From Cristatella mucedo (taxonomy: Eukaryota; Bryozoa; Phylactolaemata; Cristatellidae), in assembly GCA_009760855.2 (NCBI GenBank), contig WPIO01000001.1, forward strand, positions 14,167,501 through 14,231,500: DNA of 64,000 bases. Direction: 5' to 3'. The translations under genes and the position numbers were made by a program. The notes below the pieces were generated by a model, which did not search any database, had not been told where the DNA came from, and saw only the letters and a program-made list of their open reading frames with translations. The number at the start of each line of letters is the position of its first letter. Positions within the stretch are counted from its first letter, which is position 1. This document shows positions 48,271 through 57,353 of this stretch, piece after piece.

Positions 48271-49262
48271 TTAAACTTTTTGTTCATCTATATATTTGTT
48301 TATTAATACTTGAGATCTTTCTAATACTTTTCTAACTGTAAGTACTATTCTTGAAAATCCTCCATGATCTTCCTCCTCAACAACTTGTATTTCTAACTTT
48401 CTAATATAATATTTTATATCATAACCATTACTTTTTTTGTTAAATCTACCATATTTACTTATAAAATCAAACTCAAAATCAACAAACTTTTCTTCTTTAA
48501 GAAGTAGCATAAACAATGGCGTTCTAATAGGCATATCAAAATCATAATTAGTAGGTATTCTAACATTTCCTGCTGCTATGTAGTCTACAGGTATATCTTC
48601 ACAATTCAATCCAGGAACGCAAATCTCAAACTCAGAGTAAAAACATCTATAAATATAAATATATAAATATAATTCATTTGTATAGTGCCCCAAGAGAACT
48701 TAATCTCTATTCAGGCGCTTCACATATGCCTCGGGGCTTGAGCCCACGACCTCAGCCAGGCCTTGGTCGGGGCGAGCACCTTAATCGCTGGACCAAACCA
48801 GCTCTACTCAATTTTAATACATGTAATCCAAGTAAACATTGAGCAAGATATTGTTTTGGAATACATTCTTTAACAATAGTTTTACTCCATAAATATTTTA
48901 TCTCAATTAATGTATCTTCATCAATTATCCCATCAGGGGAATATCTAAAAACTCCATCACTAGTAAAACAATCATTTGCATTCTCAATCTTTCTATCAAG
49001 TTTCATTTCTAGAAATTTAGCAGCAATAGGTACAAATGCCTTTCCAAACAACATTTAAGGAAATCTCATAGTAGAGTTATTAGCAATATATGTTTTTAGT
49101 TTTCTATTTGCAATTAGTTCTTTATCACAATCAATTTGTGATCCAAATACCATATCATTACGTAAAACAGGATATACTTCTGATCCATCAATATTCAATG
49201 ACATAGATTTTTTCCATTCATCTTATCCTTGAACAAAATTTGTTTTTTTGCATTATATTTAG
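48271..49262 (-). pseudogene. YqaJ-type viral exonuclease/recombinase, split by SINE1
   Basis: YqaJ/lambda-exonuclease-fold nucleases process DNA ends for recombination. Seen here: an N-terminal part (EWKKSMSLNIDGSEVYPVL), MLFGKAFVPIAAKFLEM, then the catalytic signature RYSPDGIIDEDTLIEIKYLW (Asp, Glu-x-Lys) and QYLAQCLLGLHVL. After the SINE (48,655-48,804) the C-terminal part resumes (EFEICVPGLNCED; YYIRKLEIQVVEEEDHGG). Breaks: TAA near 49,230, TAA just before 49,054, and the SINE. Family assignment rests on the spaced D...ExK motif and the following Gln helix. Confidence 0.75.
48655..48804 (-). mobile_element. SINE1 inserted in the viral YqaJ gene
   Basis: Reversed SINE1 (CGCTATACAAAT tail complement at the left, A box complement TTAATCGCTGGACCAAACC at the right), nearly identical to the host copies at 33.7 and 40.7 kb. 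It sits between two halves of one viral gene, showing that the virus was in the host chromosome when SINE1 was active. Confidence 0.92.
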
Positions 49263-49276
49263 AAATTATAATTTAT

Positions 49277-51024
49277 TTAAATATCTTTTCCATCATAAAC
49301 AGTCATTCCTTTACTACAAGTAAAGTTTGAACCATTACCATTATATTTTAGTTCAGCAGTATTTTCACAAATAGTCAAATAATGAATTAAGATTGTATTA
49401 GTCGTATCTGATAGAGTAGAATTGAATTCAATAGTTACATCCAAACGTGACGTTACTCTAAGAGGTTCATCGTTGTATTGCAAGTCAATAACATGAATAG
49501 GATAAAGAGTTAACCACTCTGGATATGTAACACCAACAGCTTCAGTAAGCTCATTAAGACCAAGATATTGTTTTCTGAATGCTGTGAAATCCATATATTC
49601 CGGCGTGCATTTTCCAAGTTTTAGTGCACTACTTCTTGCAACAGCATGATATTGTATAGATCCATTAAATAAATAATAAATAAATCCTAGCTGATTAAAC
49701 AGCCTCTTTTTTATAGCGACAGAAGAGCCTTTAAGGCTATCACCCCCGCTTGCAGTGGCGATGAATGATTACCCACCGCAGGAATCGAACCCACGACCTC
49801 GGAACCGAGGTCATGAAAGCAAACGCCTTACCTAGTGTGCCATCACGGCTCACTAGCAAGCAGAGTAACATTTTAATATCACAGTGATTGTAAGTGCATG
49901 GATTTCCTGTATTATCATTATATTTATTAAAGTTTTAAGCTCCAGCAATTAGCCATCTAACTTTATCAATTGTGTTTTGTGCCGATGGTGTTTTAGTATA
50001 TTTAGTACCTTCATTCAAATATTTATATTAATATTTTCATAACGTCTAACTCTGTAGTTAAGTCTGATTTTTTTAGATCTCTCACTTGAAATATCAGCAA
50101 GTGCTCTTTGAATACTTTCTTTAGGAGTTACACATGGTACCATTAGTCTCATTTTTGGCATAGCAATTTTAAAACCTGTCCAAACACCATCTCCATTAGC
50201 TAGAGCAGTACCTCTAGTAGAGATTGCATTAGATTGATTAGAAACAAGACCTGTGCACCAGTCATAATAGAATCAAAATCACTTCCATCAACACGAGTCA
50301 TTTCAAGAATAAAAGGAATATTATAAAGAATTTTATAAATGTCAGCACAAAAACCAGAAATTCGCGATAGAGGTAGTGAAATACTAAATGTTCCTACAGT
50401 ATCAACAAGATTGTTTATATTACCTCTTCTATAAATAAATCCATTGTTTGAAGTAGTTGCTCCCGAAGCAGCAAGATTAGCATAAGAACTGGTTAGAACC
50501 ACATCATCTAATGAATTTGCTTCATCGTTTTTCCACCCAGTTGCAAGACCTTCAGTTCTACTATATTCATTTGGATAACATAGAAGTCCCATAAGTGTTG
50601 ACACACTTCCAACTCCTTGTGATAGTGAAAGACTTTCAATTTCTTTAGTTCCAAGTCTCACTCTCATACTACTAAACAACCAAGCACCAGCATTGTTAAC
50701 AAGTCCAACAGCAAAATTACGTTTAGGTGTACCATAAATAGGATTACCATTAGCATCAGTACTACCTGTAGGAGCTACCAGTTGACCCTCAAGTAGAAGA
50801 TAAGCATCAGATAGAATATAACACGTTTGTTGTTCACCAAGAACAAGGAATGTAACTAGTTTACCTGCAATACTATCAGTTTCATTTTCATTCGTTTGAT
50901 AAAATTCTCTATATTGGTAGTCTCTAAGTTTATAATTGGGGAAATCAGGAACACCCAACTCAAGTATACTATCGATAGGAGCACTTGCCATTTCTTCTCT
51001 ACATAAAAAACTAAAAATTAACAT
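49277..51024 (-). pseudogene. double-jelly-roll major capsid protein, broken and split by SINE2
   Basis: The hexon-like capsid protein that forms the shell. N-terminal ORF 50,200-51,024: the natural start is probably the internal Met at MASAPIDSILELGVPDF (about 50,991). It includes LGTKEIESLSLSQGVGSVST and SLPLSRISGFCADIYKILYN, the conserved block of Polinton/adintovirus capsid proteins. A frameshift near 50,255 is followed by NGDGVWTGFKIAMPKMRLMV and KVRWLIAGA, where TAA (49,935) breaks it. SINE2 interrupts at 49,660-49,853, then the C-terminal jelly roll resumes (PEWLTLYPIHVIDLQYNDEP; SRLDVTIEFNS). Excluding the SINE, about 515 codons, normal for the family. Confidence 0.9.
49660..49853 (-). 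mobile_element. SINE2 inserted in the viral capsid gene
   Basis: Reversed SINE2. 5' end GTGAGCCGTGATGGCACACT (complement at 49,834-49,853), B box complement GGAATCGAACCCACGACC, tail with ATTT-like repeats at about 49,660-49,684. Very similar to the host copy at 43.0 kb. Confidence 0.92.
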
Positions 51025-51224
51025 CTACTTTGGATATATAATCCAGCTCCTATTTTTTCCTCATACTACCACCATAACCATCAGGTTTACTAGCAGCTGG
51101 AACAACAGATTTATCTTTGATTACTTTCTCTATTGTCTATTTATATTTCTATTGTATATTTCTGTCTATTTCCTTATATGCTTTTGGATCATTTTCTATA
51201 AGAGTCTCAGAATAGTCTTCTACT

Positions 51225-51657
51225 TATGGCTCTTCTTCTATCTTAGCTTTACGACTCTTTTTAGATTTTGGTTTAAGTTTGTCCAACATTGCACGTTTAA
51301 TCTCAAGATCCATCTCTTTAATTTTTCTATCGTAATCCTCTTCTTTCTTTCTTTTCTCATGTTCATATTTAAGTTCTTTCTTTCTCCTTTCTTCGTCAAG
51401 ATGATCATCCATCTCTCTAAGTTTGTTAGCATATTCTTGGTCTATCTTTTCTTTTTTGTTTGTAGTTCAATCATTTTTCTTGCTTGATGCATTTTAATAC
51501 CTTTGTTAGCTATATTCATACTAAGACCTGTTAATCCAGTTAATACAGGTGCTACTTTACCAGCACCATAAATTACTTTATCTAATAATCCTGATCCATG
51601 GTATTTACAACCATGTACTTTACCATGACCAATTCTCGCATAACCATAACTACCCAC
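51225..51657 (-). pseudogene. small basic, coiled-coil virion-core-like protein, broken
   Basis: The first 71 codons (51,442-51,657) are Gly/Lys/His-rich, then hydrophobic (GHGKVHGCKYHGSGLLDKVI; VAPVLTGLTGLSMNIANKG). A one-base slip in an A run leads to a highly charged coiled coil (EERRKKELKYEHEKRKKEED). Beyond 51,225 the reading continues across TAA and TAG codons to about 51,060 (DPKAYKEIDRNIQ; KDKSVVPAASKPDGYGGSM). Position directly upstream of the capsid gene suggests a minor virion component. No family recognised with certainty. Confidence 0.5.
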
Positions 51658-51666
51658 TGTTCTATA

Positions 51667-52535
51667 TTACTTTGAAATTTTTATCGTTGCAGTAACATCA
51701 GAAACAATATCTACAGGATTTCCATTTTGATCAGTAAGACTTATTCTGAAACTACTTATTGAATCTATATCACCACGTGTTGGCAAATACAATATATTAT
51801 GAATAAAAAATCAACTTTCTCACCAGGATTAATATCATCAATGTCAATAACATATAGAGATAAAGATTGCTCTAAAAATCCACTTCTTCGTTCTATCTAA
51901 TTCTTAAATAGATCGACTAAATCACAATTTACACTAATCCACTTAACTTCTTTGTTATAAAGTAATTGCATTTTATTCCATGCTTTATAAATACCAGAGA
52001 AATGCATTGCTTTTTCTATTGCTTCATATTTCGTTCCACTGACAATTGCAGAATCAAATGATCTTTGTTCATTTGAATTAAAACCTAGCATATCTCCTAT
52101 AGTTTGCTTAACATCAACTGCATTGCTTCCAAGTAAAACAACATAATTACTTGAAACTTGCATAATTATTTTATCATCTGTGTCAAGACTAAATCTTATT
52201 CCACGACAATATTTATTTTTTATGTCCTAATAAGATTTAGCAGCATTTAATGTGTCACTAAGAACTTGAACTATTTTAGTACTATCATAAAAACCAGGAG
52301 GAATAGTAATTGAAGAACTTATTGTAGCATCTAAAGCTGTTCTATACCAAAGCATATATCTAACTCTAGTAACAACATTTGATATAATTTTATTTGTATA
52401 AGTAAACTTGACTCTACGTATTCCAACTTTATTATAACCTGAATCAGATGCAAGCATAATTGGTGGCACTAATGTTTTTGATTCTGAACTACTTATTCCA
52501 GTTAATCTTATAGATATTTTTATATCAAACTTCAA
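51667..52535 (-). pseudogene. single-jelly-roll (penton-like) minor capsid protein A, broken
   Basis: Shows the jelly-roll hallmarks of Polinton minor capsid proteins: TIPPGFYDSTKIVQVLSDTL and a C-terminal SFRISLTDQNGNPVDIVSD strand pair. TAG at 52,227 and at 51,897, and a frameshift near 51,810, break it. Expected role: closing the icosahedral vertices. Overlaps the 3' end of the next gene by about 11 bases. Confidence 0.75.
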
Positions 52536-53386
52536 GAATTTCTATAACAACTGTAATTTGTTGTGAACTAAAATCTAATACTTTCAAATTTTGATCAGTG
52601 ACAGTAATTATTATATCAGAAATAGAATCACTAGTAATATTATGATATTCAATCGTATTTGGTTCATGTACCATTTGTTCCCATGGATAGAAATTGTAGG
52701 CAAAACTTCTTAATACTTGTGTTTCTCATCCATTTATAAAACTTGTTCCCCTAGCAACTAAATTACAATTTACAAGTATTAGATTTAGGTCAGATACAAA
52801 AACTTCATTTTCAGAAATAAACTTAACATTAGGTGAACAAATCACTTTATCTGTAATACTTGATAAAGAGTTGAAAAGTTTGGATCTGTTGTATAAGCAG
52901 AACCAGTAAAACCAAGAATACTAGAAATACTAGATTTACTAGCAAGAAAAGTTCAACCAATAGGCATTTTAATCCAAGAATTAGAAGTAGCAGTATCAAC
53001 TCCTAACTCAAACTTATCTGTAATTGCACCTGATTGTGTAATAGAGTAATTAATTATATCTACAATACTAATAGTTACATCATCTGAGATTGCAGAGTAA
53101 ATTCCAGGTCTTATTGTTATTGTTTGTTCTGATCCACCGGATACTCTGTAAACAAAAGTATTATTAGAATGTTTAATATTTCTAATAGAATTAATACCAA
53201 CAACTTTTTAAAACATATCTTAAAATTTTTATTTCTTAATAAAATTGAACTATCAATGTGTGCTTTAATAGGATTAGTATTTCCAGTTATATTAAATACA
53301 TATCCCTCTTTACTTGATTGACTAGATTTTCTAATGCTTTCAACACTTTCATGTATGTCATTAACACTTTTTAACAAATCACTCAT
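52525..53386 (-). pseudogene. single-jelly-roll (penton-like) minor capsid protein B, broken
   Basis: Begins MSDLLKSVNDIHESVESIRK, then after a frameshift near 53,205 reads GGSEQTITIRPGIYSAISDD (the same PGxY strand as protein A), NSWIKMPIG, SSISSILGFTGSAYTTD and, after another shift near 52,876, a C-terminal DIIITVTDQNLKVLDFSSQQ. Two TGA codons interrupt it. Same overall order of motifs as protein A, so likely an ancient tandem duplicate. Confidence 0.7.
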
Positions 53387-53388
53387 TT

Positions 53389-53583
53389 CTATATATCATA
53401 TAAAAGTTTATTTATCTTTGCAACATAAGATTTTGGAACTTTTCTAGACCTATCAAGATAATCAACAGCAGCACTAATTGAACTTACAACTCCTTTATTT
53501 CCAGCAGCAAGCTCACATAACCACAGATCAATCTTATCAAACACTTCTTTATCACTACTTACAACTAATAGAATTATTTGCAT
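53389..53583 (-). CDS. small viral protein, unknown
   Basis: 64-residue open frame (CELAAGNKGVVSSISAAVDY) on the same strand and close to its neighbours, ending 3 bases before protein B. No family recognised. Upstream in frame there are stops, so the ATG at 53,583 is the only possible start. Confidence 0.45.
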   Translation of the reverse strand: MQIILLVVSSDKEVFDKIDLWLCELAAGNKGVVSSISAAVDYLDRSRKVPKSYVAKINKLLYDI

Positions 53584-53598
53584 TCATTGATCTGTTGC

Positions 53599-54535
53599 TT
53601 ATGGCTTAAATTTTGGTTTAAGATACTCCAAAATTATTTCTTCTGTTTGTGTTCTTTTCTTCTTTGAATATAATTCTGTAAAAATATTAAAAAAAGTTCC
53701 ATCAAATCGTTTTTTATTTTTTTCATTAAGATTTTTTTATAGTATTTCTTATTTTGTCAGATACTTCACCTTTAGTAACAAGTTCAAGATGAATATCTTT
53801 ATCACTAACAACTGGAGGAGTAGCAGCAATTGCAATCGGTTCATCTTCTTTTAGTTCCTGTGCTTTTGCTTTTTACTTTTTCGTGTACCAATTGAAGGAT
53901 GGACATTAAGATTATCAGCAATAAATTTACGAGTTTCTTTAAGGTATAGCATTGTTTCATCATAAGGTGCATTTTTAATTGCACCATTCATTATATTAAG
54001 TGCTCTTTTAGGATTTCCATTTATAAATATATCAAGTGCTCTTTTAAAAGTTCTTGTAATATCAGGTGTTGATTTTTCTTCTATAACTTTTTGTGCTTGA
54101 TCTAATACTTTTTGTATTTCTTCTTTATATTCAAATACATTTTTTTCAATTGATCTTTATAGTCTGAATTCATATTTTCCATTAAACCTTTTAGTTTGTC
54201 ACCATACTCAAACACATCAAAACCCAAAGCAGTTTGTATTTCTTCACTTCTTTTCATTTCTATAGCAAGATTTTGTCTGATTTGTTTTATTTTATTAATA
54301 TCTATTTCTCCTGAATTATCTTTTGATCTTTCTATAGCACGTTCATTTAATTCATGTATCTCTATCTCTTGCAATCATTTCTGCTTCAATTCTTTGTATT
54401 TCTTGACTGTTATCAAGTATAGAAGCAACACGTACACTTTCTTAAGTCAATAAGTTTATTTTCTAAATCAAGTGTTTCTTGAGCACTTCCTCTATAAGAT
54501 TTATTTTTACTTGCGTATATTTTTCCATTAATCAT
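53599..54535 (-). pseudogene. charged coiled-coil viral protein, broken
   Basis: About 310 codons over three frames. N-terminal MINGKIYASKNKSYRGSAQE; a coiled coil (EIHELNERAIERSKDNSGEI; KIKQIRQNLAIEMKRSEEIQ); a helical repeat-like segment (RALDIFINGNPKRALNIMNG); a Lys-rich linker; and a C-terminal TEEIILEYLKPKFKP. Frameshifts near 54,440, 54,140, 53,875 and 53,740. Starts 3 bases after the ATPase stop, as in an operon-like block. Function unknown; an internal virion protein is possible. Confidence 0.6.
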
Positions 54536-54537
54536 TT

Positions 54538-55224
54538 CTATATACAATTAAAAATAGTTATTAATTGTTTTCGTGTACTATCAACGGACCGAAATCTTCC
54601 TTCTGTTTCAGTTTTAGTTAAGTCTATAGCACAATATCCAAATCTATTTCTAGTACAAGAATTAACCCATTCTTTAAATTGCATCCTCTCTATATCACCA
54701 ACATATGCCTCACGAATATATTCAATATCGGTACCATTTTGTTTAAAGATTATAACCATATTTATATTGTTTCTGGTTTCTCTTCTAGGAATATTAGTAA
54801 ATCCTTGAGAAAGATAAAATATGGTCAATCCTTTATGTCTTCCACGAGTGAAATAGTCTGAATCAGTCTAAAAAAAAATGTATTGATCTTCTGTCATCAG
54901 ATCATCTAGTAGAACAACATTCTTACAATTCTTATAAGAATCAACTTCTGGCATAGCATCAATACCATTAACCCAAACATAAGAACGATTTTCTTTAGTC
55001 ATTGACATAAGTCCACAATATAACTTTTGATCTAAGCATGAAGCAATGATTGTACAAGTATCATGGTTTAACATACCATAAAATATCCAATTCATTACTA
55101 GCTGAGATTTACCTGAACTACTTGGTCCAAGTACTGATGCTCTAATAGGTACATTAGGCAATAGTTCTTTATGTCCTGTATCAACATCTTGTCCAAAATT
55201 AAAAGCTCTAACTCTTAACGACAT
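54538..55224 (-). pseudogene. A32/FtsK-type DNA packaging ATPase, one stop
   Basis: Genome-packaging ATPase of the FtsK-HerA superfamily. Walker A is GPSSSGKSQLV at residues 32-42, and Walker B is KNVVLLDDLM near residue 107. A single TAG at 54,868-54,870 follows EDQYIFF. The frame then continues without shift through SDYFTRGRHKGLTIFYLSQG (sensor-type motif with Arg and Gln) to NCI. At 228 residues it is the usual length for Polinton ATPases, so this is the least damaged of the large viral genes. Confidence 0.92.
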
Positions 55225-55249
55225 TTTCTATATTATTATAGATATAGAA

Positions 55250-55612
55250 ATGTATTGCTTGAAGTGTGAAAAACCAACTGATACAATTCATGAAGAATAT
55301 TTTGAGGTGGATAGTACTAAAGGATTAAGAGGAATGGTAAAAGGAGTTTGTACTATTTGTGGAAGAAAGAAATCTAAATTTGTTAAACTTAAAAGTGTTC
55401 ATGTTAGAACAGGTGTACTAGCACATGGAAATAAACTTGGAACAGGAGTACTAGCACATGGTAAAAAACTTGGAACAGGTGTACTAGCACATGGAAAGAA
55501 ACTTGGCTCTTTCGCTGAAAACAAACAACAAATACTTACTGAACTAAAAAAGACTATAGACAAACTAAAAAAAGGTAAAATCAACTCCACTAGCAGATCT
55601 AGAAATACATAA
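55250..55612 (+). CDS. DUF5679-like zinc-ribbon protein with internal 33-bp repeats
   Basis: 120 residues, open. N-terminal CLKCEKPTD and GVCTICGRKKSKFVK form a four-Cys zinc ribbon of the type common in Polintons and large DNA viruses. Residues about 53-86 carry three copies of TGVLAHG(N/K)KLG, a perfect-looking 11-residue repeat. A basic C-terminus follows. Divergent from the ATPase gene across a 25-bp gap that must hold both promoters. It runs straight into the protease reading frame (+1), so an original fusion is possible. Confidence 0.75.
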   Translation: MYCLKCEKPTDTIHEEYFEVDSTKGLRGMVKGVCTICGRKKSKFVKLKSVHVRTGVLAHGNKLGTGVLAHGKKLGTGVLAHGKKLGSFAENKQQILTELKKTIDKLKKGKINSTSRSRNT

Positions 55613-55955
55613 TTATTTAAAATAATTAGATATAAAAAACTTTAGAGGTGTCTTTGAAAAAAATGAATTGACAAAACCACTAGAAAATGAATGTCTTATT
55701 TGTAATACAGGACCGTCAGATTTAGCAATCTATCATTAATGAGCACTTATAAAAGAAGGAAAAAAATGTTTTTACTTTGATTCGTTCGGTGCTCCACCAA
55801 TGCCAGAATTAATACATTATTTTGGTGTTTTGCCACGTTTTCAAACCTTTTAACTACAAGAATACGATCAAACAGATTGTGGAAAAAGATGCTTAATCTT
55901 TCTAAAACTAATGCAAGATACAGATTCTAGAAAGACAATTAATTTATTATTTTAA
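55565..55955 (+). pseudogene. adenain-type cysteine protease, broken at the catalytic site
   Basis: The virion-maturation protease of the Ulp1/adenain fold. Seen: IKNFRGVF start block, the catalytic His at 55,734-55,736, KCFYFDSFGAPPMPELIHYF (acidic partner region) and TDCGKRCLIFL with the catalytic Cys. Breaks: TAA at 55,623, TAA at 55,737 and TGA at 55,740 directly after the His, and TAA at 55,851, all in one frame with no frameshift. Length fits the family. The start is unclear because the frame opens inside the zinc-ribbon gene. Confidence 0.85.
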
Positions 55956-55985
55956 TTTAAACATTTTATTTTCCTTATCTAGAAA

Positions 55986-56360
55986 ATGGAAATCCAAAAC
56001 AAGAAATTGGTTGTACTTGAAAATTCTTCTGTTGTAATCCCAAAAGGAAAACCTGCACGTGTTCACATTGAAGAGAAATTTACTAAAGATTCTAAACCAT
56101 ACTTCAATGCATGGATTTGTATTAGTGAAGATATGAGACCTGCTCTAGAAGATATTGTTAATAGAGCAAGTAACAAACTTGAATTCAGTGGTTGCAATTT
56201 ATCTCAACGATTAACTATTGGAGTAAGATTTGATTTTGGAAATAAACCAAGTATATTCTTTTATCAAAAGAACAAACAACTAAAGTTTAATAGCATTGCT
56301 GATGTAATTCAAAAACTTGGAACTGATTTTGCTATTACTGATATTCTAGATGGAAGTTAA
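55986..56360 (+). CDS. viral protein of unknown function, open
   Basis: 124 residues, no break: KLVVLENSSVVIPKGKPARV, SKPYFNAWICISEDMRPALE, LSQRLTIGVRFDF, KPSIFFYQKNKQLKFNSIAD. It has the alternation of a small all-beta/alpha fold. The same frame continues past TAA codons to about 56,470 with coding-like sequence (RMKLDQVRVYSVVKRTEFNP), so even this gene may once have been longer. No family recognised. Confidence 0.55.
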   Translation: MEIQNKKLVVLENSSVVIPKGKPARVHIEEKFTKDSKPYFNAWICISEDMRPALEDIVNRASNKLEFSGCNLSQRLTIGVRFDFGNKPSIFFYQKNKQLKFNSIADVIQKLGTDFAITDILDGS

Positions 56361-56544
56361 GTAACTTAAGATACTTACAACTCAGAAGAAAGGCTTAATA
56401 TTAGAATGAAATTAGATCAAGTTAGAGTTTATAGTGTTGTTAAACGAACTGAATTCAATCCTGTTGAATATTAGACATAAAAACAATTAAAACAAAAATA
56501 GATAAAAACAATAAACAAAATAAAAATTAGGTTAAGTAAATTTT

Positions 56545-57313
56545 TTATATCTTTTGTCTAGTAATATCAATCATCCTATCAACAATACCACGAGCATAAT
56601 TTTTAATCTTGTTCAAACTTGCAGGATTACTTACTTTATCTTTTAAGAAATCAATTGCAAATGATTCGTTTAACATACCAAGCCCTAATTTTGCTTTTGC
56701 GCTCATAATTGCTGCAACAGTCTTAGCATCTTCTCTAGGTTGTAGTTAGGTTGTTTAGGATCAAGAGCAATTCTAGCAGCAGACTCTTCTAAAACTAAGT
56801 CTGATAAATTTCTTATTTCAGTTCTTTTAGGATCAGACATTGAACTTGTCTCAGTACATGTATGGTTATGGATATGTGCATGTTAATCTAAATCATTAGT
56901 AGCAGAATATCCTTGTTCCATTCTTTGAGTGAAATGTGTACCAGATCCGGCGAATGAATAATGGCCAGTGTTATTGAATGATCCACCAGGAACATTTTCT
57001 GATTTTGCTCCATTTGGAAGTTTCAAATGAAGCTCACGATTACCAGTAAGTTTGTTGATAAAATCAACGATACCAGAACCAAATCATATATTGTTTTCAG
57101 TTGTTTCAGACTGAGATTCAATTGCAAGCCTATTTCTTTACTCCTACACTTTTCTATTCTGTTTCTTTGAGTCTTTGTAACAAGAATAGAAGTGCTCCCA
57201 GATAAATCAGCATGTTTAGGTCTTATAGAAATAGGTTCTGTTGATTTATGAATTTGATTTACTTGATGCTCAGACAGAATTAATTTTGCTTCATGGTAAC
57301 TCATTCTATACAA
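56545..57313 (-). pseudogene. PLA2-like virion protein (parvovirus VP1-type phospholipase), broken
   Basis: N-terminal part with Ser-Gln type repeats (ILSEHQVNQIHKS; ILVTKTQRNRI). After a frameshift near 57,100 come FGSGIVDFINKLTGNREL, then the PLA2 core: KLPNGAKSENVPGGSFNNTG, YSFAGSGTHFTQRMEQGY (calcium-loop type Gly-x-Gly), LD, stop, then HAHIHNHTC. A C-terminal tail (AIMSAKAKLGLGMLNESFAI; IVDRMIDITRQ) follows another shift near 56,745. The catalytic His remains, but the Asp that normally follows is Asn. In relatives the domain helps breach endosomal membranes during entry; this copy cannot function. Confidence 0.78.
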
Positions 57314-57353
57314 ATTAAATTATTGTAAAGTGTCAAAAAGTATTTTATAGAAA

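Noticed and set aside
50936-51487. 183-codon plus-strand Phe/Ile-rich ORF
   Set aside because: Antisense to the capsid N-terminus and the coiled-coil gene; typical shadow in AT-rich DNA.
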